Shown: piece by piece, positions 1 through 7,459 of the stretch | Numbering within the stretch: the stretch's first letter is position 1 | Layout: each line of letters begins with the position of its first letter | Source: an uncultured Verrucomicrobiota bacterium | Lineage (GTDB): Bacteria; Verrucomicrobiota; Kiritimatiellia; RFP12; UBA3636 | Assembly (NCBI GenBank): GCA_949285835.1 | Contig: CASEAR010000069.1 | Coordinates: forward strand, 1 to 38,566 | DNA: 38,566 bases | Reading direction: 5' to 3' | Notes under the pieces: model-generated | The model's input: only the letters and a program-made list of their open reading frames with translations | The model's database searches: none | What the model was told of the DNA's origin: nothing | Position numbers and translations under genes: made by a program

Positions 1-2336
1 AGAGCATGGAGATTATACTCTTGGAGCGTGGCAGGTACATTTCATACGCAAACTGCGGTTTGCCGTATCATCTTGGAGAGGTTATACCGAACAGGGACTC
101 GCTTTTTGTAATGAAGGAAAGCAAATTCAAAAGCTGGTTCAATGTGGATGTGCGTACCGAAAACGAAGCCGTATCTATTGACCGCGTCAATAGAACCGTC
201 AGAGTCAGAAAGGCCGATGGAGAAGAGTATACGGAAAAGTATGACAAGCTGCTTCTCGCCACGGGAGCCAGACCTGCGGATCTGGCGATCCCGGGGATAA
301 AAGATCCCAGAATACATTCGCTCTGGACTGTGCCGGATATGGACAGCCTGTCCGAGCTCGTTCATAAAGGGGCAAAACGAGCGGTGGTCGTAGGCGGAGG
401 CTTTGTAGGGCTTGAGGCGGCGGAAAACCTGAAAGGCCTTGGAATCGAAGTGACAGTGCTTCAGCACTCTACGCATGTCCTTCCGTCGCTGGATCGCGAG
501 ATGGCTTATATTTTGTCGGAAGAACTTGCCTCGTCAGGGGTCGACGTACGTCTGAATTCCGAGGTGAAGTCTTTTTCCTCCAGAGGACAGGAGCTGTTGG
601 CCGTGCTTTCGGACGGAACGGAAATTTCGACTGATTTGGTGGTGATGAGTGTCGGCGTGAAGCCGAATTCTGAGCTTGCATCATCCGCTGGGCTTGAGAT
701 TGGCCCTCGCGGGCACATCATTGTTGACGAATATTTGCGAACTTCTGATGCCGATATATATGCCGCTGGCGATGTCGTGGAGGTGGTGGACATGGTGGCC
801 GGTATCAAAACGGCAATACCCCTTGCCGGACCGGCAAACAAGCAGGGCCGGATTGCCGCAGACAATATTTGCGGCGGCGCGTCGAAATATTCTGGAAGCT
901 ATGGTTCCTCTGTAATCAAAATCGGGGGACTCACCGCGGCTTCCACGGGGCTTACAGAGGCTCGTGTGAAGCAGCTGGGGTTGAAATATCACAGGGTATA
1001 TTCCCATCCGGTTTCAAACGCCTCGTATTATCCGGGTGGTGCGCAATTGCACATGAAGCTGCTTTTTGGGGAGGATGGGGTAATTTTGGGTGCGCAGATT
1101 GTAGGCAGGAAGGGAGTGGACAAGCGTTTGGATGTAATCGGTACCGCTATGCAGTCCGGGCTCAGGGCGCCGGATCTTGCGAGGCTGGAGCTTGCATATG
1201 CGCCGCCATACAGTTCTGCGAAAGATCCAGTGAACTTCCTCGGGATGATATCGGAGAACATTTTGTCCGGGAAAACGGATCCTGCGTACGCGGACTCAAT
1301 CCCGGATGATGCTGTTGTTGTGGATGTGCGGGAACCGGCAGAAAGGGAGCTTGGTTTTATTCCGGGATCGATAAATATCCCGTTGGGACAACTCAGAGCG
1401 CGCTGCGGTGAACTTGATAAGTCGAAGGAGATTATAGCATCCTGTCAAGTCGGTTTGCGGGGATACCTTGCTGAACGAATACTTAAGCAGCTTGGGTACA
1501 GAGCGCACAATTTGTCTGGCGGATATCTTACATGGAAGTATATGAATTCTGAGGTGCAGCTGCCGGTGCGTCCCGTCAAACATGAGAATGCGGAAAACGC
1601 ACAGACAATGCCTGCGGCGGCGCATTCGGTGGATGTTCGTGCATTGGCCTGTCCCGGGCCAGTTGTGAGGATTAAATCAGAAATGGAAAGTCTGAAGTCC
1701 GGAGAAAGGTTGAAGGTTACGGCCGCTGAATCTTTTGGACCGGATCTTGAGGCGTGGGCCAGATCTTCCGGCAATGTTATTGAGAATATTGAGGTGCTCG
1801 AGGACAGACTTGAAGCGGTCGTGCGAAAAGAGGATGTTACGGGTATTGCGGCCGGTGCGCAGTCAGATTCTGCTGCGATTGTCTTGTTCAGCAACGATAT
1901 GGACAAAGTGATGGCGGCATTTATAATCGCCTGCGGTATGGCGGCTGCGGGAAAGAAGACGGGCATATTCTTCACGTTCTGGGGGCTGAGCGTGCTACGG
2001 CGTAATCCAGTCCCGGAGTCAGGCGAAAAAGACGCCGTCTCGAAGGCGTTTGGATTGCTCCTTCCCAAAGGCGTTGACGGCTTGTCTCTTTCGAAATTCA
2101 ATATGTTCGGTATCGGACTGAGAATTATGAAGGAAGTGATGCACAAAAAGAACACTGCGTCGCTTCATGATCTGATTCGTCAGGCTCGGGACTTGGGTGT
2201 AAAATTTGTTGCCTGTGAGATGGCCATGGATATTTTGGGAATAAGGCGTGAAGAACTCATAGACGATGTGGACGAGGTCGCGGGTGTTGCAAGTTTTGTT
2301 GCCATGGCCGGCAGTGGTAATGCTCTTTTCATTTGA
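1..2336 (+). CDS. CoA-disulfide reductase-rhodanese-TusA-DsrE2 fusion (5' end missing)
   Basis: A flavoprotein disulfide reductase fused to three sulfur-transfer domains; likely role is handling persulfide or polysulfide sulfur in the cytoplasm, using NAD(P)H. The reading frame is open to the window edge. The first visible Met (base 6) aligns about 28 residues into family members, so the N-terminal FAD-binding glycine motif lies upstream. Counting from that Met: FAD/NAD domains about 1-310, with the CoADR redox cysteine in YANCGLP (Cys17) and an NAD motif VVVGGGFVGLEAA near 125-140; reductase dimerisation domain about 320-430; rhodanese about 435-525 with active Cys480 in SCQVGLRGY; TusA-like about 545-618 with CPGP (Cys549); DsrE/DsrF/DrsH-like about 622-776 with a conserved Cys737. 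All predicted active cysteines are present. The domain calls are firm; the physiological substrate is inferred. No clear terminator follows. Confidence 0.93.
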   Translation, partial: SMEIILLERGRYISYANCGLPYHLGEVIPNRDSLFVMKESKFKSWFNVDVRTENEAVSIDRVNRTVRVRKADGEEYTEKYDKLLLATGARPADLAIPGIKDPRIHSLWTVPDMDSLSELVHKGAKRAVVVGGGFVGLEAAENLKGLGIEVTVLQHSTHVLPSLDREMAYILSEELASSGVDVRLNSEVKSFSSRGQELLAVLSDGTEISTDLVVMSVGVKPNSELASSAGLEIGPRGHIIVDEYLRTSDADIYAAGDVVEVVDMVAGIKTAIPLAGPANKQGRIAADNICGGASKYSGSYGSSVIKIGGLTAASTGLTEARVKQLGLKYHRVYSHPVSNASYYPGGAQLHMKLLFGEDGVILGAQIVGRKGVDKRLDVIGTAMQSGLRAPDLARLELAYAPPYSSAKDPVNFLGMISENILSGKTDPAYADSIPDDAVVVDVREPAERELGFIPGSINIPLGQLRARCGELDKSKEIIASCQVGLRGYLAERILKQLGYRAHNLSGGYLTWKYMNSEVQLPVRPVKHENAENAQTMPAAAHSVDVRALACPGPVVRIKSEMESLKSGERLKVTAAESFGPDLEAWARSSGNVIENIEVLEDRLEAVVRKEDVTGIAAGAQSDSAAIVLFSNDMDKVMAAFIIACGMAAAGKKTGIFFTFWGLSVLRRNPVPESGEKDAVSKAFGLLLPKGVDGLSLSKFNMFGIGLRIMKEVMHKKNTASLHDLIRQARDLGVKFVACEMAMDILGIRREELIDDVDEVAGVASFVAMAGSGNALFI

Positions 2337-2441
2337 TACGCGATGCGTGTGATGGGTCTTGCGTCGGACATCTGTTTTGTCTGATAGCTTTTGTGCCGCA
2401 GTATGATTCAATTTTCAGAGTATACTGCGGTTCCCTTCCTG

Positions 2442-2471
2442 TTGTGTGCTTGCGTATGACACCGGTATGCT
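2442..2471 (+). promoter_or_regulatory. Candidate sigma70-type promoter ahead of the mini-ORF/hairpin element
   Basis: TTGTGT (2442-2447), an 18-base spacer and TATGCT (2466-2471) would start transcription near 2478, about 40 bases before the mini-ORF at 2519. Spacing is good but both hexamers are imperfect. Confidence 0.3.
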
Positions 2472-2518
2472 GACTAGAGGCGCCGCGGCAAAGTTAAGTG
2501 AAAATTAAGAGGAAAACA

Positions 2519-2578
2519 ATGGAGGATTTTCTGCGATCACGCAAAACTCTTTCAATGAGTCTTCGCGGCCTTGCGTGA
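2519..2578 (+). CDS. Possible 19-residue peptide encoded inside a hairpin
   Basis: ATG at 2519 has a good Shine-Dalgarno sequence (AAGAGG, 2507-2512, six bases away) and reads 19 codons, MEDFLRSRKTLSMSLRGLA, to TGA at 2576-2578. Most of the coding sequence sits within a perfect 10-base inverted repeat (arms 2535-2544 and 2571-2580), so translation and folding would exclude each other. No gene follows on this strand until 3530, so this is not an obvious attenuator leader. It could be a small peptide, a regulatory RNA, or chance. I do not recognise the peptide. Confidence 0.25.
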   Translation: MEDFLRSRKTLSMSLRGLA

Positions 2579-2650
2579 TCTGTGCATCGCGCCAGCGTGT
2601 TCATGACGTGCATGCAGCAGCCTGACAGCGCTGCATACACTTCGCGTGTT
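2535..2650 (+). repeat. Cluster of three inverted repeats in a gene-free stretch
   Basis: Three potential hairpins follow one another. The first is GATCACGCAA (2535-2544) with TTGCGTGATC (2571-2580). The second is ATGCAGC (2612-2618) with GCTGCAT (2630-2636). The third is a short ACAC/GTGT stem with a TTCGC loop just after it. The first two are perfect. No clear poly-T tail follows, so they are not a standard terminator. The rest of 2337-2899 shows no convincing gene. Confidence 0.4.
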
Positions 2651-2899
2651 TAAGCAGAGCAGTTTTGTCTTTCCCGACTGACAGAATTAAATGCAATCAG
2701 CTGTGGGTGTCTTATTGTACAGTGTCATACGATACTGGCACGAATAATGAACTTCCGAGCATAAATTACGAAAAACCGGATGCACATGGCGAAGCATAAC
2801 GTCCGCTCCAGAGGCATCACAAAGGGAATAGCGAACATGCGTAAAACAAAAAGCATGCAACCAAACTGCAGTGCTGCGCAACAAACGAAACACACAAAA

Positions 2900-2974
2900 T
2901 GGCACCCCCACGGGGAATCGAACCCCGATTTCCAGGATGAGAACCTGATGTCCTAACCGTTAGACGATAGGGGC
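2900..2974 (-). tRNA. tRNA-Glu (anticodon CTC)
   Basis: The reverse strand folds into a complete 75-base cloverleaf: acceptor arm beginning GCCCCTA, D-arm with GTCTAACGGTTAGGAC, a five-pair anticodon stem around the loop TTCTCAT, and T-arm CGGGG-TTCGATT-CCCCG. The anticodon CTC lies at 2939-2941. The 3' CCA is encoded (2900-2902). Two G-T pairs occur in the acceptor stem. CTC reads the glutamate codon GAG. A promoter lies just upstream. Confidence 0.96.
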
Positions 2975-2988
2975 ATGTAAGTTCGTGT

Positions 2989-3018
2989 AGGATATCATAT
3001 TCGTTTCATGCAAGTCAA
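2989..3018 (-). promoter_or_regulatory. Promoter for tRNA-Glu
   Basis: On the minus strand TTGACT (3018-3013), an 18-base spacer and TATCCT (2994-2989) lie 15 bases before the tRNA 5' end. The -10 is preceded by TGA, an extended -10 element. Confidence 0.65.
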
Positions 3019-3251
3019 CAAATATTTGCTGTTAACGCGCAAAAGACGCGAAACGCGCTCCTCCGGGCGGCACGCATTTTTAGCAGAGGTACGCAAGTGC
3101 AGGCTGGCTGTTGACTTGCGGTACCTACGCAGAAAATGTAAGACAAAATTCTTGCAGTGTATATCTGCACATGCTTTATGGAAGGTTTTTGTTTCATTAC
3201 ATATCAGTGTCCAGTAAAAGTTTGTTCCCGGGTTGGTTCGCTTCCGGTCAT

Positions 3252-3425
3252 ATGAAAAAGCAGAGTCAAACGACAGTCCAGAGCGCATTCGGATTAATAA
3301 GCGTGTCTGATATGGCAGAAAAATGGGCATGTACTCGTGGCTTAATGACGATTACAGCACGGCGGTTGGCGGGTTTCTTTAAAAACGACGGATTATCGAT
3401 TGAACTCTTGCTCAATGTGTCTTGA
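3252..3425 (+). CDS. Doubtful small ORF, 57 aa
   Basis: An ATG-started frame of 57 codons begins MKKQSQTTVQSAFGLISVSD and ends in LLLNVS. The middle (SVSDMAEKWACTRG) looks faintly like a helix-turn-helix start, but I do not recognise a family, and the Shine-Dalgarno region before the ATG is weak. It ends immediately before the promoter of the next gene. It may be a small regulator, a gene remnant or chance. The rest of 2975-3529 holds only the two promoters. Confidence 0.2.
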   Translation: MKKQSQTTVQSAFGLISVSDMAEKWACTRGLMTITARRLAGFFKNDGLSIELLLNVS

Positions 3426-3456
3426 CTTGTGATTATTATTATGTGATTATTATTAT
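3422..3456 (+). promoter_or_regulatory. Promoter with tandem 14-base AT-rich repeat
   Basis: TTGACT (3422-3427), a 17-base spacer and GATTAT (3445-3450), with TGT as extended -10. Overlapping it, the unit GTGATTATTATTAT occurs twice head to tail (3429-3442 and 3443-3456). The repeat places a second -10-like sequence and could bind a regulator or allow slippage-driven variation. It would drive the DUF4139-like gene at 3530. Confidence 0.55.
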
Positions 3457-3529
3457 AATAAATTGCATCTAGGTTCAGGATTTCCGGGGGATTGCGGTAT
3501 ATCCTGTTCAGAACAAACGGGAGGCGGGT

Positions 3530-4768
3530 ATGAATCGGCTGGTTTTTAAATTTGCGTCAGTGTGTTTTTGTTTGTTTGTTTTATTTCCTTTAGAGATATA
3601 TGCGCGAGTAAAACTGGTTACGATGCCGGTGAGGGAACGAGTCGAAATAAAATTGGACAACGAGGACGCTACTTTGGTGGAGGAAGAGCGCATGGTCCCT
3701 CTCGTCGCGACTCCGCAGGGAACGGAGCCGAATCAGATAGACTTCTCGTGGGCAAACACGCAGATAGATCCGGATACGATTGTATTCAGGATATTGGAAG
3801 ATGAAAATGGCAATGGCCCTGAGACGGAAGTGCTTTCTGTGAGTTATCCACCGGGAGAACCGTCTCTGGTGTGGCAGGTTGCATCGTCCGAGAGCGGTTC
3901 GGTGAGGGTGCGTATAAGCTACATAATAAGAAATCTGACTAAAGAGTTTTGTTATAGGGCAGTGGCTTCGAGTGATGAGTCTGAATTGACGTTGTACAAG
4001 TACGTGCGTATTAGAAATTTGTCTAACGAAGAATTTTTTGCAGGGGAGGAAAATGGCGCAGAGATTTCTGCAGGAACCGGAAGGGAGATGTTTCGGCCTG
4101 TCGGTCTCAATGAAACAAAAGAGCTCCTTATAGAAAAATTTGAAAAAATGCCTGTGGTTAAGAGCTATACTTGTTCTGTGGCAGAGTACGGTTATATCGA
4201 CAGAGCGAAAAACAAACTTAAGGTTCCAATGCACTATGTTATAGAAAATGCGAAGGAATCGAATGCTGGAACAGGTGCGTTCCCTTCAGGCAAGGTGCGT
4301 GTTTTTGTCGAACCTGACAAAAGCAAAGGAGATTCCGGAACATCAACATTTCTCGGAGAGGATTGGGGGGCTTTTGTTCCTGTAGGTGACGAGATGCGTC
4401 TGTATCTAGGTGTGGCGCAGGACATTTCTGTAGTGCGAAAGCTGGACAGTATAGAAAAAAAGAAGATTTCTGGTAATTTGTTCGAGTACAAAGTGGTCGT
4501 AAAATACGAGATTGAGAATTTCAAAGACGAGCCGATAGATTTATCTATTCGTGAGAGACTTGCTGAACTTCGGGGTGAGGCGGGTTTTGGCAGCGCGCGT
4601 CCAGTGCACGTCACTGTACAGCCAGAAACCGATTTGGGAATGCCGGACAAAAAGAATACGTCGGCTGATATGCTTGCGTATACTGTACGGCTTCCGGAAC
4701 GGGATCCGGAAAAGGGAGCGGAAAAAAAGGTATTCAAGCTTTGTCTGCTCTTCAACAATGAGTGGTAG
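3530..4768 (+). CDS. Exported DUF4139-like protein, first of a tandem pair
   Basis: 412 residues of unknown function. Residues 1-25 form a signal peptide (basic start, hydrophobic stretch, ending EIYA), so the protein is exported, probably to the periplasm or outer membrane. Its N-terminal domain (KLDNEDATLVEEER, then DFSWANTQIDPDTIVFRIL) parallels the downstream protein (TIYNSEDLTLVREIR, then QFSWANTLIDPSSVELRFL), and both resemble the DUF4139 beta-rich family. The central region, matching SGITWSADYVL in the partner, is degraded here (YIIRNLTKEFCYRAV). ATG at 3530 has a GGGAGG Shine-Dalgarno sequence. It lies 25 bases before the second gene and is likely co-transcribed with it. Family assignment is from remembered motifs; role unknown. 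Confidence 0.8.
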   Translation: MNRLVFKFASVCFCLFVLFPLEIYARVKLVTMPVRERVEIKLDNEDATLVEEERMVPLVATPQGTEPNQIDFSWANTQIDPDTIVFRILEDENGNGPETEVLSVSYPPGEPSLVWQVASSESGSVRVRISYIIRNLTKEFCYRAVASSDESELTLYKYVRIRNLSNEEFFAGEENGAEISAGTGREMFRPVGLNETKELLIEKFEKMPVVKSYTCSVAEYGYIDRAKNKLKVPMHYVIENAKESNAGTGAFPSGKVRVFVEPDKSKGDSGTSTFLGEDWGAFVPVGDEMRLYLGVAQDISVVRKLDSIEKKKISGNLFEYKVVVKYEIENFKDEPIDLSIRERLAELRGEAGFGSARPVHVTVQPETDLGMPDKKNTSADMLAYTVRLPERDPEKGAEKKVFKLCLLFNNEW

Positions 4769-4793
4769 TTGCGGTGAATTTACGGAGGCTTTT

Positions 4794-6212
4794 ATGAAGA
4801 ATACCGTATTGTTTCTGTCAGTTTTTGTTTTGTCTTTCAGTCGGGAGATTCTTTTGGGCGGTAATATTGACCTTTCTACTGTGCCGCCGAGGGATTCTGT
4901 GCAATTGACAATATACAACAGCGAAGATCTGACCCTCGTTCGAGAAATCAGGACAGTGTCGTTTAAAAAGGGGATTAATCCGCTGCAGTTTTCATGGGCG
5001 AATACCCTTATAGACCCTTCGTCCGTGGAACTGCGGTTTCTGACGCATGCCGGAGATTTGGAGGTAATGGACACGACATATCCGCATTCCCGTCCTCAGG
5101 TTCTCTATTGGAATGTGAGGAGCAACATGGAAGGAGATGCAAAAGCGGAGATAACATATTTCACGAGCGGGATAACCTGGAGTGCCGATTATGTTTTGAC
5201 TTCGGGTGCAGATGAATCACTGGCAACGTTTGATGGCTATGTGCGTATAACGAACAACAGCGGAGAGGAGTATGAAAATGCTGTTGTAAGGCTTGTTGTC
5301 GGCAAAATTAATCTTGTTGAAAAAATAAGGGACATAAAGTTTGGTGCAGATGTGTATGAAAAGGAAGTCGCTAAAGATGCCTTTTTCAAGCGTGAACTGA
5401 GAAGGGCGATGGTTGCGGCAGGAGAGATAAATGCCAGTACGGACTTGGTGCTCTCTGAAGCATGTGATATTGTAAAAGACGGTCTTTCGGAGTACTTCAT
5501 ATTCACCGTACCGGGAACCGAGACGATACCTGCCGGGTGGTCCAAGCGTTTGCGTTCCACTCATACAAACAAGGCGAAGTTAGCGGTTGAATATCGTTAT
5601 CGTCCACATGAATACGGAGATAGGCTTGTTCGGATCTATACGATCAAGAACGATAAAGATTCTGGGTTGGGAGATTCTCCCTTGCCTGATGGATTAGTAC
5701 GCGCTTTTCGTGAAAAAGACGGCGGCTTGTCGTATCTGGGGTGCGAAAGCATAAAATATGTACCTATCGACGGCAATCTGGAGGTAAATACGGGAAGTTC
5801 TCCAGACATGGTTTTCAGAAGCGATAATACACATTGTTTTCGAGACAACATTGTCATGCTGCTCTCCGGTTTCTCGGTATACACGAAGATCGGGGATCCG
5901 TCTTTGGACGCTGACTCAAAGAGTTCTGTGGCCGGGTGGGACGAACATGCAGTGTACAGGAATACGATACGCAACAATTCGGGAAAACAGGCCACGGTTT
6001 CTGTTCGGATTGCCTACGATGGCGATGTTGCGTTCAAAAGCCGCATACCGGGTGTTTCTTTATACGATTTCTCGACAGTTGAGTATACAATTAACGTTCC
6101 TCCTGACGGAAAGAATTTGGAATTGTTCTTTGAGGTTATAAGAGGTTATGGACGCAATGCGGATCAATCCGGTGTGACACTTGTCAATGGAGATCCGGGC
6201 ACGGCTTTTTAA
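4794..6212 (+). CDS. Exported DUF4139-like protein, second of a tandem pair
   Basis: 472 residues. The frame is open upstream to 4551 inside the previous gene, but the start is placed at ATG 4794 because it has a strong Shine-Dalgarno sequence (GGAGG, seven bases away) and opens a signal peptide (MKNTVLFLSVFVLSFS). The mature protein contains TIYNSEDLTLVREIRTVSF, FSWANTLIDPSSVELRFL, SGITWSADYVL and GYVRITNNSGEEYENAVVRL, the pattern I associate with DUF4139 (the MuiA-like family). No enzyme motif is visible and no membrane anchor follows the signal. It is a paralogue of the gene before it; the pair probably acts together at the cell envelope. Confidence 0.85.
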   Translation: MKNTVLFLSVFVLSFSREILLGGNIDLSTVPPRDSVQLTIYNSEDLTLVREIRTVSFKKGINPLQFSWANTLIDPSSVELRFLTHAGDLEVMDTTYPHSRPQVLYWNVRSNMEGDAKAEITYFTSGITWSADYVLTSGADESLATFDGYVRITNNSGEEYENAVVRLVVGKINLVEKIRDIKFGADVYEKEVAKDAFFKRELRRAMVAAGEINASTDLVLSEACDIVKDGLSEYFIFTVPGTETIPAGWSKRLRSTHTNKAKLAVEYRYRPHEYGDRLVRIYTIKNDKDSGLGDSPLPDGLVRAFREKDGGLSYLGCESIKYVPIDGNLEVNTGSSPDMVFRSDNTHCFRDNIVMLLSGFSVYTKIGDPSLDADSKSSVAGWDEHAVYRNTIRNNSGKQATVSVRIAYDGDVAFKSRIPGVSLYDFSTVEYTINVPPDGKNLELFFEVIRGYGRNADQSGVTLVNGDPGTAF

Positions 6213-6524
6213 GGCAAAACTTGATTTTTCGCGAATAACAAGAGTTTGTTAAGCATGTTTAACGCGGGCGGGCATGGTGCATGCCGGATACTGTGTGCGG
6301 GTTAGTGCGTAAGGCAAAAGCCGTATCCTTGCATTCCCGTGAATGGGCAGGAAAAAGATACGATTGTTTTAGTTGTGGAATCAGGCTGTCCTGAGAACGC
6401 ATAGGTTCGCGTTCCGCAGTACGCCAATTGTGTATTTTACGCTTGATTTTATGTCGTTACTTTATTACCTTAGCGGTAGATTTCCAGCCGGGGGCGTTCT
6501 GGGGTTTTGTGGGTGGGAGCGAAT
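6213..6524 (+). promoter_or_regulatory. Structured leader before the EIIA-CBS/permease genes
   Basis: This 312-base gap has no gene. It contains a chain of perfect short hairpins: GGCATG-GTG-CATGCC (6271-6285); GGATAC (6286-6291) pairing with GTATCC (6323-6328) around an inner GGC-AAAA-GCC; CATTC-CCGT-GAATG (6332-6345); and TCAGG-CTGT-CCTGA (6381-6394). No poly-T run follows, so these look like leader RNA structure rather than a terminator. I cannot match them to a named riboswitch and see no convincing promoter. Confidence 0.35.
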
Positions 6525-7454
6525 ATGGAAAAAACAGCATATGGCAAGTCGAGACCGTTGACATCGTTTTTTTCAGTCGATGATGTCTTGATTCTTACCG
6601 GTGATATTTCCCGAGAGATGCTGATAGAAAGAATGTTGGAACATCTTGGCAGGAACTATGGTTTTAACAATCTTGGACAGTACAGGGATGCCGTTTGGGC
6701 AAGGGAAGGTATGTCGGATACTGTGGTTGGAGAAGGGATAGCCCTGCCGCATGCCAGAATAGACGGTATCGACAGACCGTATGTGTGCGTATCAACGGTT
6801 ACGCCAGGTGTTCTTTTCACCGAATGGAAACCGCTCGTCCGCCTCATTATTTTGGTGCTTATTCCTGAAGATACTCCTGATCTGTACTTGCAGATTCTTA
6901 AAGCGTTGTCGAAGATCCTGGTGAAACCGGACGTAGCAGCAGAAGTTGCTGGACTCGGCTCTGCAGAGGAGGTCTTGCGTTTTTTCGATAGGGGAGGACT
7001 GATCCTGCCTGATTATGTGTGTGCTGCCGATATTATGAACACGCATTTTGATTTTCTGCGTGAGAACGACAGCTTGCGCTGCGCAATAGACAACTTCACT
7101 TCAAAAAATTTGAGTGAGATTCCTGTAATTGATGCTGATGGCGACATGGTTGGAGTGGTGAGCGCCAAGGCGTTGTTAAGAGTCTGTCTTCCTGATTATC
7201 TTTTATGGATGGAAGACTTGTCGCCAATAATAAACTTTCAGCCATTTGTGCATGTTATGAAGAATGAAGGGAATTCATGGATATCCGATATTTTGACGGG
7301 AGAGTTCCCTTCTGTCCAGATGACTAGTCCGGCTATTTCCGTAGCGGGAGAAATGACCCGTCGTGATGCATCTGTATGTTATGTTTTAAATGGCAGAAAA
7401 TTGATGGGAATAATCAGTCTGCCACTTTTCTTAAACAAAATCTTTAGAGAATAG
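6525..7454 (+). CDS. PTS EIIA (PtsN-type)-CBS pair fusion protein
   Basis: 309 residues, cytoplasmic, no signal. Residues about 10-160 form a fructose/nitrogen-type EIIA domain with the phosphorylatable histidine in GEGIALPHARI (His76). Residues about 170-305 form a CBS domain pair (IMNTHFDFLRENDSLRCAI with EIPVIDADGDMVGVVS; then a second repeat ending GRKLMGIISLPLF), usually an adenine-nucleotide sensor. No sugar-specific EIIB or EIIC is present, so it is more likely a regulator than a sugar carrier. ATG 6525 is chosen over the in-frame TTG at 6507 because GGGAG lies seven bases before it. The permease gene starts five bases after the stop, so the two are surely co-translated and the permease is the likely target. 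Confidence 0.9.
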   Translation: MEKTAYGKSRPLTSFFSVDDVLILTGDISREMLIERMLEHLGRNYGFNNLGQYRDAVWAREGMSDTVVGEGIALPHARIDGIDRPYVCVSTVTPGVLFTEWKPLVRLIILVLIPEDTPDLYLQILKALSKILVKPDVAAEVAGLGSAEEVLRFFDRGGLILPDYVCAADIMNTHFDFLRENDSLRCAIDNFTSKNLSEIPVIDADGDMVGVVSAKALLRVCLPDYLLWMEDLSPIINFQPFVHVMKNEGNSWISDILTGEFPSVQMTSPAISVAGEMTRRDASVCYVLNGRKLMGIISLPLFLNKIFRE

Positions 7455-7459
7455 ATGCG

